This document shows, piece by piece, positions 14,101 to 29,129 of a stretch of DNA of 64,000 bases. Both the position numbers and the translations under genes were made by a program. Source of the DNA: Fasciola hepatica (taxonomy: Eukaryota > Platyhelminthes > Trematoda > Plagiorchiida > Fasciolidae). The DNA lies in the NCBI GenBank assembly GCA_948099385.1, contig CANUEZ040000208.1, positions 1,302,001 to 1,366,000 of the forward strand, given 5' to 3'. The notes below the pieces were generated by a model that worked only from the letters and a program-made list of their open reading frames with translations, had not been told where the DNA came from and ran no database searches. Within the stretch, counting starts at the first letter, position 1, and each line of letters begins with the position of its first letter.

Positions 14101-17100
14101 TGTCTGGGTCACTGCTAACCCAACGAACAACGAGTTTGCATTTGCAAGCGCTCATCTCATATTCATAGTCAGTAAGTAGTATGTGAACGTGTGTGTGGAC
14201 GACATATTCGAGGAAGCACACAGCCAGTTTGGCGGTTGTTGCCGCTCATCAGCTATGCGTACTCGGTACTCCTATGCCCACTCGTCTTCTGACTTGTACA
14301 CTCCGATGATCTTTTTTCATGTTCAATAGGATCTAATTTGAATCGTCTCGATTGTGAATGGATACTGTTGATTGAAGTGGCGACAAATGAATGAGAATTG
14401 TCATTTCTCGTAGTTATTCGTGTCTGGGTCACTGCTAACCCAACGAACAACGAGTTTGCATTTGCAAGCGCTCATCTCATATTCATAGTCAGTAAGTAGT
14501 ATGTGAACCTGTGTGTGGACGACATTTTCGAGGAAGCACACGACCGGTTTGGCGGTTGTTGCCGCTCATCAGCTATGCGTACTCGGTACTCCTATGCCCA
14601 CTCGTCTTCTGACTTGTACACTCCGATGATCTTTTATGTTCACTAGGATCTAATTTGAATCGTCTCGATTGTGAATGGATACTGTTGATTGAAGTGGCGA
14701 CAAATGAATGAGAATTGTCATTTCTCGTAGTTATTCGTGTCTGGGTCACTGCTAACCCAACGAACAACGAGTTTGCATTTGCAAGCGCTCATCTCATATT
14801 CATAGTCAGTAAGTAGTATGTGAACGTGTGTGTGGACGACATTTTCGAGGAAGCACACAACCAGTTTGGCGGTTGTTGCCGCTCATCAGCTATGCGAACT
14901 CGGTACTCCTATGCCCACTCGTCTTCTGACTTGTACACTCCGATGATCTTTTATGTTCACTAGGATCTAATTTGAATCGTCTCGAGTGTGGATGGATACT
15001 GTTGATTGAAGAGGCGACAAATGAATGAGAATTGTCATTTCTCGTAGTTATTCATGTCTGGGTCACTGCTAACCCAACGAACAACGAGTTTGCATTTGCA
15101 AGCGCTCATCTCATATTCATAGTCAGTAAGTAGTATGTGAACGTGTGTGTTGATTATATTTTCGAGGAAGCACACGACCGGTTTGGCGGTTGTTGCCGCT
15201 CATCAGCTATGTGTACACGGTACTCGTATGCCCACTCGTCTTCTGACTTGTACACTCCGATGATCTTTTTTCATGTTCACTAGGATCTAATTTGAATCGT
15301 CTCGGTTGTGAATGGATACTGTTGATTGAAGTGGCGACAAATGAATGAGAATTGTCATTTCTCGTAGTTATTCGTGTCTGGGTCACTGCTAACCCAACGA
15401 ACAACGAGTTTGCATTTGCAAGCGCTCATCTCATATTCATAGTCAGTAAGTAGTATGTGAACGTGTGTGTGGACGACATTTTCGAGGAAGCACACAACCA
15501 GATTGGCGGTTGTTGCCGCTCATCAGCTATGCGTACTCGGTACTCCTATGCCCACTCGTCTTCTGACTTGTACACTCCGATGATCTTTTTTCATGTTCAA
15601 TAGGATCTAATTTGAATCGTCTCGATTGTGAATGGATACTGTTGATTGAAGTGGCGACAAATGAATGAGAATTGTCATTTCTCGTAGTTATTCGTGTCTG
15701 GGTCACTGCTAACCCAACGATCAACGAGTTTGCATTTGCAAGCGCTCATCTCATATTCATAGTCAGTAAGTAGTATGTGAACGTGTGTGTGGACGACATT
15801 TTCGAGGAAGCACACGACCGGTTTGGCGGTTGTTGCCGCTCATCAGCTATGCGTACTCGGTACTCCTATGCCCACTCGTCTTCTGACTTGTACACTCCGA
15901 TGATCTTTTATGTTCACTAGGATCTAATTTGAATCGTCTCGATTGTGAATGGATACTGTTGATTGAAGTGGCGACAAATGAATGAGAATTGTCATTCCTC
16001 GTAGTTATTCGTGTCTGGGTCACTGCTAACCCAACGAACAACGAGTTTGCATTTGCAAGCGCTCATCTCATATTCATAGTCAGTAAGTAGTATGTGAACG
16101 TGTGTGTTGACTATATTTTCGAGGAAGCACACAGCCAGTTTGGCGGTTGTTGCCGCTCATCAGCTATGCGTACTCGGTACTCCTATGCCCACTCGTCTTC
16201 TGACTTGTACACTCCGATGATCTTTTTTCATGTTCACTAGGATCTAATTTGAATCGTCTCGATTGTGAATGGATACTGTTGATTGAAGTGGCGACAAATG
16301 AATGAGAATTGTCATTTCTCGTAGTTATTCGTGTCTGGGTCACTGCTAACCCAACGAACAACGAGTTTGCATTTGCAAGCGCTCATCTCATATTCATAGT
16401 CAGTAAGTAGTATGTGAACGTGTGTGTGGACGACATTTTCGAGGAAGCACACGACCGGTTTGGCGGTTGTTGCCGCTCATCAGCTATGCGTACTCGGTAC
16501 TCCTATGCCCACTCGACTTCTGACTTGTACACTCCGATGATCTTTTATGTTCACTAGGATCTAATTTGAATCGTCTCGATTGTGAATGGATACTGTTGAT
16601 TGAAGTGGCGACAAATGAATGAGAATTGTCATTTCTCGTAGTTATTCGTGTCTGGGTCACTGCTAACCCAACGAACAACGAGTTTGCATTTGCAAGCGCT
16701 CATCTCATATTCATAGTCAGTAAGTAGTATGTGAACGTGTGTGTGGAAGACATTTTCGAGGAAGCACACGACCGGTTTGGCGGTTGTTGCCGCTCATCAG
16801 CTATGCGTACTCGGTACTCCTATGCCCACTCGTCTTCTGACTTGTACACTCCGATGATCTTTTTTCATGTTCACTAGGATCTAATTTGAATCGTCTCGAT
16901 TGTGAATGGATACTGTTGATTGAAGTGGCGACAAATGAATGAGAATTGTCATTTCTCGTAGTTATTCGTGTCTGGGTCACTGCTAACCCAACGAACAACG
17001 AGTTTGCATTTGCAAGCGCTCATCTCATATTCATAGTCAGTAAGTAGTATGTGAACGTGTGTGTGGACGACATTTTCGAGGAAGCACACGACCGGTTTGG

Positions 17101-20100
17101 CGGTTGTTGCCGCTCATCAGCTATGCGTACTCGGTACTCCTATGCCCACTCGTCTTCTGACTTGTACACTCCGGTGATCTTTTTTCATTTTCAATAGGAT
17201 CTAATTTGAATCGTCTCGATTGTGAATGGATACTGTTGATTGAAGTGGCGACAAATGAATGAGAATTGTCATTTCTCGTAGTTATTCGTGTCTGGGTCAC
17301 TGCTAACCCAACGAACAACGAGTTTGCATTTGCAAGCGCTCATCTCATATTCATAGTCAGTAAGTAGTATGTGAACGTGTGTGTTGACTATATTTTCGAG
17401 GAAGCACACAACCAGTTTGGCGGTTGTTGCCGCTCATCAGCTATGCGTACTCGGTACTCCTATGCCCACTCGTCTTCTGACTTGTACACTCCGATGATCT
17501 TTTATGTTCACTAGGATCTAATTTGAATCGTCTCGATTGTGAATGGATACTGTTGATTGAAGTGGCGACAAATGAATGAGAATTGTCATTTCTCGTAGTT
17601 ATTCGTGTCTGGGTCACTGCTAACCCAACGAACAACGAGTTTGCATTTGCAAGCGCTCATCTCATATTCATAGTCAGTAAGTAGTATGTGAACGTGTGTG
17701 TGGACGACATTTTCGAGGAAGCACACGACCGGTTTGGCGGTTGTTGCCGCTCATCAGCTATGCGTACTCGGTATTCCTATGCCCACTCGTCTTCTGACTT
17801 GTACACTCCGATGATCTTTTTTCATGTTCACTAGGATCTAATTTGAATCGTCTCGATTGTGAATGGATACTGTTGATTGAAGTGGCGACAAATGAATGAG
17901 AATTGTCATTTCTCGTAGTTATTCGTGTCTGGGTCACTGCTAACCCAACGAACAACGAGTTTGCATTTGCAAGCGCTCATCTCATATTCATAGTCAGTAA
18001 GTAGTATGTGAACGTGTGTGTGGACGACATTTTCGAGGAAGCACACGACCGGTTTGGCGGTTGTTGCCGCTCATCAGCTATGCGTACTCGGTACTCCTAT
18101 GCCCACTCGTCTTCTGACTTGTACACTGCGATGATCTTTTTTAATGTTCACTAGGATCTAATTTGAATCGTCTCGATTGTGAATGGATACTGTTGATTGA
18201 AGTGGCGACAAATGAATGAGAATTGTCATTTCTCGTAGTTATTCGTGTCTGGGTCACTGCTAACCCAACGAACAACGAGTTTGCGTTCGCAAGCGCTCAT
18301 CTCATATTCATAGTCAGTAAGTAGTATGTGAACGTGTGTGTTGACTATATTTTCGAGGAAGCACACAACCAGTTTGGCGGTTGTTGCCGCTCATCAGCTA
18401 TGCGTACTCGGTACTCCTATGCCCACTCGTCTTCTGACTTGTACACTCCGATGATCTTTTATGTTCACTAGGATCTAATTTGAATCGTCTCGATTGTGAA
18501 TGGATACTGTTGATTGAAGTGGCGACAAATGAATGAGAATTGTCATTTCTCGTAGTTATTCGTGTCTGGGTCACTGCTAACCCAACGAACAACGAGTTTG
18601 CATTTGCAAGCGCTCATCTCATATTCATAGTCAGTAAGTAGTATGTGAACGTGTGTGTGGACGACATTTTCGAGGAAGCACACGACCGGTTTGGCGGTTG
18701 TTGCCGCTCATCAGCTATGCGTACTCGGTACTCCTATGCCCACTCGTCTTCTGACTTGTACACTCCGATGATCTTTTTTCATGTTCACTAGGATCTAATT
18801 TGAATCGTCTCGATTGTGAATGGATACTGTTGATTGAAGTGGCGACAAATGAATGAGAATTGTCATTTCTCGTAGTTATTCGTGTCTGGGTCACTGCTAA
18901 CCCAACGAACAACGAGTTTGCATTTGCAAGCGCTCATCTCATATTCATAGTCAGTAAGTAGTATGTGAACGTGTGTGTGGACGACATTTTCGAGGAAGCA
19001 CACGACCGGTTTGGCGGTTGTTGCCGCTCATCAGCTATGCGTACTCGGTACTCCTATGCCCACTCGTCTTCTGACTTGTACACTCCGATGATCTTTTTTC
19101 ATGTTCACTAGGATCTAATTTGAATCGTCTCGATTGTGAATGGATACTGTTGATTGAAGTGGCGACAAATGAATGAGAATTGTCATTTCTCGTAGTTATT
19201 CGTGTCTGGGTCACTGCTAACCCAACGAACAACGAGTTTGCATTCGCAAGCGCTCATCTCATATTCATAGTCAGTAAGTAGTATGTGAACGTGTGTGTGG
19301 AAGACATTTTCGAGGAAGCACACAGCCAGTTTGGCGGTTGTTGCCGCTCATCAGCTATGCGTACTCGGTACTCCTATGCCCACTCGTCTTCTGACTTGTA
19401 CACTCCGATGATCTTTTATGTTCACTAGGATCTAATTTGAATCGTCTCGATTGTGAATGGATACTGTTGATTGAAGTGGCGACAAATGAATGAGAATTGT
19501 CATTTCTCGTAGTTATTCGTGTCTGGGTCACTGCTAACCCAACGAACAACGAGTTTGCATTTGCAAGCGCTCATCTCATATTCATAGTCAGTAAGTAGTA
19601 TGTGAACGTGTGTGTGGACGACATTTTCGAGGAAGCACACGACCGGTTTGGCGGTTGTTGCCGCTCATCAGCTATGCGTACTCGGTACTCCTATGCCCAC
19701 TCGTCTTCTGACTTGTACACTGCGATGATCTTTTTTAATGTTCACTAGGATCTAATTTGAATCGTCTCGATTGTGAATGGATACTGTTGATTGAAGTGGC
19801 GACAAATGAATGAGAATTGTCATTTCTCGTAGTTATTCGTGTCTGGGTCACTGCTAACCCAACGAACAACGAGTTTGCATTTGCAAGCGCTCATCTCATA
19901 TTCATAGTCAGTAAGTAGTATGTGAACGTGTGTGTGGAAGACATTTTCGAGGAAGCACACAGCCAGTTTGGCGGTTGTTGCCGCTCATCAGCTATGCGTA
20001 CTCGGTACTCCTATGCCCACTCGTCTTCTGACTTGTACACTCCGATGATCTTTTTTCATGTTCAATAGGATCTAATTTGAATCGTCTCGATTGTGAATGG

Positions 20101-22149
20101 ATACTGTTGATTGAAGTGGCGACAAATGAATGAGAATTGTCATTTCTCGTAATTATTCGTGTCTGGGTCACTGCTAACCCAACGAACAACGAGTTTGCAT
20201 TTGCAAGCGCTCATCTCATATTCATAGTCAGTAAGTAGTATGTGAACGTGTGTGTGGACGACATTTTCGAGGAAGCACACGACCGGTTTGGCGGTTGTTG
20301 CCGCTCATCAGCTATGCGTACTCGGTACTCCTATGCCCACTCGTCTTCTGACTTGTACACTCCGATGATCTTTTTTCATGTTCACTAGGATCTAATTTGA
20401 ATCGTCTCGATTGTGAATGGATACTGTTGATTGAAGTGGCGACAAATGAATGAGAATTGTCATTTCTCGTAGTTATTCGTGTCTGGGTCACTGCTAACCC
20501 AACGAACAACGAGTTTGCATTTGCAAGCGCTCATCTCATATTCATAGTCAGTAAGTAGTATGTGAACGTGTGTGTGGACGACATTTTCGAGGAAGCACAC
20601 GACCGGTTTGGCGGTTGTTGCCGCTCATCAGCTATGCGTACTCGGTACTCCTATGCCCACTCGTCTTCTGACTTGTACACTCCGATGATCTTTTTTCATG
20701 TTCAAAAGGATCTAATTTGAATCGTCTCGATTGTGAATGGATACTGTTGATTGAAGTGGCGACAAATGAATGAGAATTGTCATTTCTCGTAGTTATTCGT
20801 GTCTGGGTCACTGCTAACCCAACGAACAACGAGTTTGCATTTGCAAGCGCTCATCTCATATTCATAGTCAGTAAGTAGTATGTGAACGTGTGTGTGGACG
20901 ACATTTTCGAGGAAGCACACGAGCGGTTTGGCGGTTGTTGCCGCTCATCAGCTATGCGTACTCGGTACTCCTATGCCCACTCGTCTTCTGACTTGTACAC
21001 TCCGATGATCTTTTTTCATGTTCAATAGGATCTAATTTGAATCGTCTCGATTGTGAATGGATACTGTTGATTGAAGTGGCGACCAATGAATGAGAATTGT
21101 CATTTCTCGTAATTATTCGTGTCTGGGTCACTGCTAACACAACGAACAACGAGTTTGCATTTGCAAGCGCTCATCTCATATTCATAGTCAGTAAGTAGTA
21201 TGTGAACGTGTGTGTGGACGACATTTTCGAGGAAGCACACGACCGGTTTGGCGGTTGTTGCCGCTCATCAGCTATGCGTACTCGGTATTCCTATGCCCAC
21301 TCGTCTTCTGACTTGTACACTCCGATGATCTTTTTTAATGTTCACTAGGATCTAATTTGAATCGTCTCGATTGTGAATGGATACTGTTGATTGAAGTGGC
21401 GACAAATGAATGAGAATTGTCATTTCTCGTAGTTATTCGTGTCTGGGTCACTGCTAACCCAACGAACAACGAGTTTGCATTTGCAAGCGCTCATCTCATA
21501 TTCATAGTCAGTAAGTAGTATGTGAACGTGTGTGTGGACGACATTTTCGAGGAAGCACACAACCAGTTTGGCGGTTGTTGCCGCTCATCAGCTATGCGTA
21601 CTCGGTACTCCTATGCCCACTCGTCTTCTGACTTGTACACTCCGATGATCTTTTTTCATGTTCAATAGGATCTAATTTGAATCGTCTCGATTGTGAATGG
21701 ATACTGTTGATTGAAGTGGCGACAAATGAATGAGAATTGTCATTTCTCGTAGTTATTCGTGTCTGGGTCACTGCTAACCCAACGAACAACGAGTTTGCAT
21801 TTGCAAGCGCTCATCTCATATTCATAGTCAGTAAGTAGTATGTGAACGTGTGTGTTGACTATATTTTCGAGGAAGCACACAACCAGTTTGGCGGTTGTTG
21901 CCGCTCATCAGCTATGCGTACTCGGTACTCCTATGCCCACTCGTCTTCTGACTTGTACACTCCGATGATCTTTTATGTTCACTGGGATCTAATTTGAATC
22001 GTCTCGATTGTGAATGGATACTGTTGATTGAAGTGGCGACAAATGAATGAGAATTGTCATTTCTCGTAGTTATTCGTGTCTGGGTCACTGCTAACCCAAC
22101 GAACAACGAGTTTGCATTTGCAAGCGCTCATCTCATATTCATAGTCAGT

Positions 22150-25100
22150 AAGTAGTATGTGAACGTGTGTGTGGACGACATTTTCGAGGAAGCACACGAC
22201 CGGTTTGGCGGTTGTTGCCGCTCATCAGCTATGCGTACTCGGTACTCCTATGCCCACTCGTCTTCTGACTTGTACACTCCGATGATCTTTTATGTTCACT
22301 GGGATCTAATTTGAATCGTCTCGATTGTGAATGGATACTGTTGATTGAAGTGGCGACAAATGAATGAGAATTGTCATTTCTCGTAGTTATTCGTGTCTGG
22401 GTCACTGCTAACCCAACGAACAACGAGTTTGCATTTGCAAGCGCTCATCTCATATTCATAGTCAGTAAGTAGTATGTGAACGTGTGTGTGGACGACATTT
22501 TCGAGGAAGCACACGACCGGTTTGGCGGTTGTTGCCGCTCATCAGCTATGCGTACTCGGTACTCCTATGCCCACTCGTCTTCTGACTTGTACACTCCGAT
22601 GATCTTTTTTCATGTTCACTAGGATCTAATTTGAATCGCCTCGATTGTGAATGGATACTGTTGATTGAAGTGGCGACAAATGAATGAGAATTGTCATTTC
22701 TCGTAATTATTCGTGTCTGGGTCACAGCTAACACAACGAACAACGAGTTTGCATTTGCAAGCGCTCATCTCATATTCATAGTCAGTAAGTAGTATGTGAA
22801 CGTGTGTGTGGACGACATTTTCGAGGAAGCACACGACCGGTTTGGCGGTTGTTGCCGCTCATCAGCTATGCGTACTCGGTACTCAAATGCCCACTCGACT
22901 TCTGACTTGTACACTCCGATGATCTTTTTTAATGTTCACTAGGATCTAATTTGAATCGTCTCGATTGTGAATGGATACTGTTGATTGAAGTGGCGACAAA
23001 TGAATGAGAATTGTCATTTCTCGTAGTTATTCGTGTCTGGGTCACTGCTAACACAACGAACAACGAGTTTGCATTTGCAAGCGCTCATCTCATACTCATA
23101 AACAGTAAGTAGTATGTGAACGTGTGTGTGGACGACATTTTCGAGGAAGCACACGACCGGTTTGGCGGTTGTTGCCGCTCATCAGCTATGCGTACTCGGT
23201 ACTCCTATGCCCACTCGTCTTCTGACTTGTACACTCCGATGATCTTTTTTCATGTTCACTAGGATCTAATTTGAATCGTCTCGATTGTGAATGGATACTG
23301 TTGATTGAAGTGGCGACAAATGAATGAGAATTGTCATTTCTCGTAGTTATTCGTGTCTGGGTCACTGCTAACACAACGAACAACGAGTTTGCATTTGCAA
23401 GCGCTCATCTCATACTCATAAACAGTAAGTAGTATGTGAACGTGTGTGTGGACGACATTTTCGAGGAAGCACACGACCGGTTTGGCGGTTGTTGCCGCTC
23501 ATCAGCTATGCGTACTCGGTACTCCTATGCCCACTCGTCTTCTGACTTGTACACTCCGATGATCTTTTTTCATGTTCAATAGGATCTAATTTGAATCGCC
23601 TCGATTGTGAATGGATACTGTTGATTGAAGTGGCGACAAATGAATGAGAATTGTCATTTCTCGTAATTATTCGTGTCTGGGTCACTGCTAACACAACGAA
23701 CAACGAGTTTGCATTTGCAAGCGCTCATCTCATATTCATAGTCAGTAATTAGTATGTGAACGTGTGTGTGGACGACATTTTCGAGGAAGCACACGACCGG
23801 TTTGGCGGTTGTTGCCGCTCATCAGCTATGCGTACTCGGTACTCCTATGCCCACTCGTCTTCTGACTTGTACAATACGATGATCTTTTTTAATGTTCACT
23901 AGGATCTAATTTGAATCGTATCGATTGTGAATGGATACTGTTGATTGAAGTGGCGACAAATGAATGAGAATTGTCATTTCTCGTAGTTATTCGTGTCTGG
24001 GTCACTGCTAACACAACGAACAACGAGTTTGCATTTGCAAGCGCTCATCTCATATTCATAGTCAGTAAGTAGTATGTGAACGTGTGTGTGGACGACATTT
24101 TCGAGGAAGCACACGACCGGTTTGGCGGTTGTTGCCGCTCATCAGCTATGCGTACTCGGTACTCCTATGCCCACTCGTCTTCTGACTTGTACACTCCGAT
24201 GATCTTTTATGTTCACTAGGATCTAATTTGAATCGTCTCGATTGTGAATGGATACTGTTGATTGAAGTGGCGACAAATGAATGAGAATTGTCATTTCTCG
24301 TAGTTATTCGTGTCTGGGTCACTGCTAACCCAACGAACAACGAGTTTGCATTTGCAAGCGCTCATCTCATATTCATAGTCAGTAAGTAGTATGTGAACGT
24401 GTGTGTGGACGACATTTTCGAGGAAGCACACGACCGGTTTGGCGGTTGTTGCCGCTCATCAGCTATGCGTACTCGGTACTCCTATGCCCACTCGTCTTCT
24501 GACTTGTACACTCCGATGATCTTTTTTCATGTTCACTAGGATCTAATTTGAATCGCCTCGATTGTGAATGGATACTGTTGATTGAAGTGGCGACAAATGA
24601 ATGAGAATTGTCATTTCTCGTAATTATTCGTGTCTGGGTCACAGCTAACACAACGAACAACGAGTTTGCATTTGCAAGCGCTCATCTCATATTCATAGTC
24701 AGTAAGTAGTATGTGAACGTGTGTGTGGACGACATTTTCGAGGAAGCACACGACCGGTTTGGCGGTTGTTGCCGCTCATCAGCTATGCGTACTCGGTACT
24801 CAAATGCCCACTCGACTTCTGACTTGTACACTCCGATGATCTTTTTTAATGTTCACTAGGATCTAATTTGAATCGTATCGATTGTGAATGGATACTGTTG
24901 ATTGAAGTGGCGACAAATGAATGAGAATTGTCATTTCTCGTAGTTATTCGTGTCTGGGTCACTGCTAACACAACGAACAACGAGTTTGCATTTGCAAGCG
25001 CTCATCTCATACTCATAAACAGTAAGTAGTATGTGAACGTGTGTGTGGACGACATTTTCGAGGAAGCACACGACCGGTTTGGCGGTTGTTGCCGCTCATC

Positions 25101-26058
25101 AGCTATGCGTACTCGGTACTCCTATGCCCACTCGTCTTCTGACTTGTACACTCCGATGATCTTTTTTCATGTTCACTAGGATCTAATTTGAATCGTCTCG
25201 ATTGTGAATGGATACTGTTGATTGAAGTGGCGACAAATGAATGAGAATTGTCATTTCTCGTAGTTATTCGTGTCTGGGTCACTGCTAACACAACGAACAA
25301 CGAGTTTGCATTTGCAAGCGCTCATCTCATACTCATAAACAGTAAGTAGTATGTGAACGTGTGTGTGGACGACATTTTCGAGGAAGCACACGACCGGTTT
25401 GGCGGTTGTTGCCGCTCATCAGCTATGCGTACTCGGTACTCCTATGCCCACTCGTCTTCTGACTTGTACACTCCGATGATCTTTTTTCATGTTCAATAGG
25501 ATCTAATTTGAATCGCCTCGATTGTGAATGGATACTGTTGATTGAAGTGGCGACAAATGAATGAGAATTGTCATTTCTCGTAATTATTCGTGTCTGGGTC
25601 ACTGCTAACACAACGAACAACGAGTTTGCATTTGCAAGCGCTCATCTCATATTCATAGTCAGTAATTAGTATGTGAACGTGTGTGTGGACGACATTTTCG
25701 AGGAAGCACACGACCGGTTTGGCGGTTGTTGCCGCTCATCAGCTATGCGTACTCGGTACTCCTATGCCCACTCGTCTTCTGACTTGTACAATACGATGAT
25801 CTTTTTTAATGTTCACTAGGATCTAATTTGAATCGTCTCGATTGTGAATGGATACTGTTGATTGAAGTGGCGACAAATGAATGAGAATTGTCATTTCTCG
25901 TAGTTATTCGTGTCTGGGTCACTGCTAACACAACGAACAACGAGTTTGCATTTGCAAGCGCTCATCTCATATTCATAGTCAGTAAGTAGTATGTGAACGT
26001 GTGTGTGGACGACATTTTCGAGGAAGCACACGACCGGTTTGGCGGTTGTTGCCGCTCA
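22150..26058. repeat. Higher-order repeat, 6 monomers (1917-bp period)
   Basis: The segment from about 22150 to 24140 recurs at about 24067 to 26057 with an offset of 1917 bp. Shared private variants include gggtcacagctaacac (22721 and 24638), catactcataaacagtaag (23091 and 25008, also 23411 and 25328), gtcagtaattagtatg (23741 and 25658) and gtacaatacgatg (23871 and 25788). This is an independent amplification from the 8-monomer block at the left end. Confidence 0.9.
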
Positions 26059-27329
26059 TCAGCTATGCGTACTCGGTACTCCTATGCCCACTCGTCTTCT
26101 GACTTGTACACTCCGATGATCTTTTTCATGTTCAAAAGGATCTAATTTGAATCGTCTCGATTGTGAATGGATACTGTTGATTGAAGTGGCGACAAATGAA
26201 TGAGAATTGTCATTTCTCGTAGTTATTCGTGTCTGGGTCACTGCTAACCCAACGAACAACGAGTTTGCATTTGCAAGCGCTCATCTCATATTCATAGTCA
26301 GTAAGTAGTATGTGAACGTGTGTGTTGACTATATTTTCGAGGAAGCACACAGCCAGTTTGGCGGTTGTTGCCGCTCATCAGCTATGCGTACTCGGTACTC
26401 GTATGCCCACTCCTCTTCTGACTTGTACACTCCGATGATCTTTTGTGTTCACTGGGATCTAATTTGAATCGTCTCGATTGTGAATGGATACTGTTGATTG
26501 AAGTGGCGACAAATGAATGAGAATTGTCATTTCTCGTAGTTATTCGTGTCTGGGTCACTGCTAACCCAACGAACAACGAGTTTGCATTTGCAAGCGCTCA
26601 TCTCATATTCATAGTCAGTAAGTAGTATGTGAACGTGTGTGTGGACGACATTTTCGAGGAAGCACACGACCGGTTTGGCGGTTGTTGCCGCTCATCAGCT
26701 ATGCGTACTCGGTACTCCTATGCCCACTCGTCTTCTGACTTGTACACTCCGATGATCTTTTTCATGTTCAAAAGGATCTAATTTGAATCGTCTCGATTGT
26801 GAATGGATACTGTTGATTGAAGTGGCGACAAATGAATGAGAATTGTCATTTCTCGTAGTTATTCGTGTCTGGGTCACTGCTAACCCAACGAACAACGAGT
26901 TTGCATTTGCAAGCGCTCATCTCATATTCATAGTCAGTAAGTAGTATGTGAACGTGTGTGTGGACGACATTTTCGAGGAAGCACACGACCGGTTTGGCGG
27001 TTGTTGCCGCTCATCAGCTATGCGTACTCGGTACTCCTATGCCCACTCGTCTTCTGACTTGTACACTCCGATGATCTTTTTTCATGTTCACTAGGATCTA
27101 CTTTGAATCGTCTCGATTGTGAATGGATACTGTTGATGGAAGTGGCGACCAATGAATGAGAATTGTCATTTCTCGTAGTTATTCGTGTCTGGGTCACTGC
27201 TAACCCAACGAACAACGAGTTTGCATTTGCAAGCGCTCATCTCATATTCATAGTCAGTAAGTAGTATGTGAACGTGTGTGTGGACGACATTTTCGAGGAA
27301 GCACACGACCGGTTTGGCGGTTGTTGCCG

Positions 27330-27700
27330 CTCATCAGCTTTCCGTACTCGGTAATATTCTGTACAGTCGAATTCTGACTTGTACACTCCGATGATCTTTT
27401 GTGTTCACTAGGATCTTCTTTGAATCGTCTCGATTGTGAATGGATACTGTTGATTGAAGTGGCGACAAATGAATGAGAATTGTCATTTCTCGTAGTTATT
27501 CGTGTCTGGGTCACTGCTAACCCAACGAACAACGAGTTTGCATTTGCAAGCGCTCATCTCATATTCATAGTCAGTAAGTAGTATGTGAACGTGTGTGTGG
27601 ACGACATTTTCGAGGAAGCACACGACCGGTTTGGCGGTTGTTGCCGCTCATCAGCTTTCCGTACTCGGTAATATTCTGTACAGTCTACTTCTGACTTGTA
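27330..27700. repeat. Two diverged satellite monomers with a replaced block
   Basis: Two adjacent monomers replace the usual tatgcgtactcggtactcctatgcccactcg stretch with ttccgtactcggtaatattctgtacag (27339-27368 and 27656-27685). The change lies next to the hammerhead-like hairpin. Sharing between neighbours suggests a mutated monomer that was duplicated locally and has not spread. Confidence 0.8.
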
Positions 27701-29129
27701 CACTCCGATGATCTTTTTTCATGTTCAATAGGATCTAATTTGAATCGTCTCGATTGTGAATGGATACTGTTGATTGAAGTGGCGACAAATGAATGAGAAT
27801 TGTCATTTCTCGTAGTTATTCGTGTCTGGGTCACTGCTAACACAACGAACAACGAGTTTGCATTTGCAAGCGCTCATCTCATATTCATAGTCAGTAAGTA
27901 GTATGTGAACGTGTGTGTGGACGACATTTTCGAGGAAGCACACGACCGGTTTGGCGGTTGTTGCCGCTCATCAGCTATGCGTACTCGGTACTCGTATGCC
28001 CACTCGTCTTCTGACTTGTACACTCCGATGATCTTTTTTAATGTCCACTAGGATCTAATTTGAATCGTCTCGATTGTGAATGGATACTGTTGATTGAAGT
28101 GGCGACAAATGAATGAGAATTGTCATTTCTCGTAGTTATTCGTGTCTGGGTCACTGCTAACCCAACGAACAACGAGTTTGCATTTGCAAGCGCTCATCTC
28201 ATATTCATAGTCAGTAAGTAGTATGTGAACGTGTGTGTGGACGACATTTTCGAGGAAGCACACGACCGGTTTGGCGGTTGTTGCCGCTCATCAGCTATGC
28301 GTACTCGGTACTCCTATGCCCACTCGTCTTCTGACTTGTACACTCCGATGATCTTTTTTCATGTTCACTAGGATCTAATTTGAATCGTCTCGATTGTGAA
28401 TGGATACTGTTGATTGAAGTGGCGACAAATGAATGAGAATTGTCATTTCTCGTAGTTATTCGTGTCTGGGTCACTGCTAACCCAACGAACAACGAGTTTG
28501 CATTTGCAAGCGCTCATCTCATATTCATAGTCAGTAAGTAGTATGTGAACGTGTGTGTGGACGACATTTTCGAGGAAGCACACGACCGGTTTGGCGGTTG
28601 TTGCCGCTCATCAGCTATGCGTACTCGGTACTCCTATGCCCACTCGTCTTCTGACTTGTACACTCCGATGATCTTTTTTCATGTTCAATAGGATCTAATT
28701 TGAATCGTCTCGATTGTGAATGGATACTGTTGATTGAAGTGGCGACAAATGAATGAGAATTGTCATTTCTCGTAGTTATTCGTGTCTGTGTCACTGCTAA
28801 CCCAACGAACAACGAGTTTGCATTTGCAAGCGCTCATCGCATATTCATAGTCAGTAAGTAGTATGTGAACGTGTGTGTGGACGACATTTTCGAGGAAGCA
28901 CACGACCGGTTTGGCGGTTGTTGCCGCTCATCAGCTATGCGTACTCGGTACTCCTATGCCCACTCGTCTTCTGACTTGTACACTCCGATGATCTTTTTTC
29001 ATGTTCACTAGGATCTAATTTGAATCGTCTCGATTGTGAATGAATACTGTTGATGGAAGTGGCGACAAATGAATGAGAATTGTCATTTCTCGTAGTTATT
29101 CGTGTCTGGGTCACTGCTAACCCAACGAA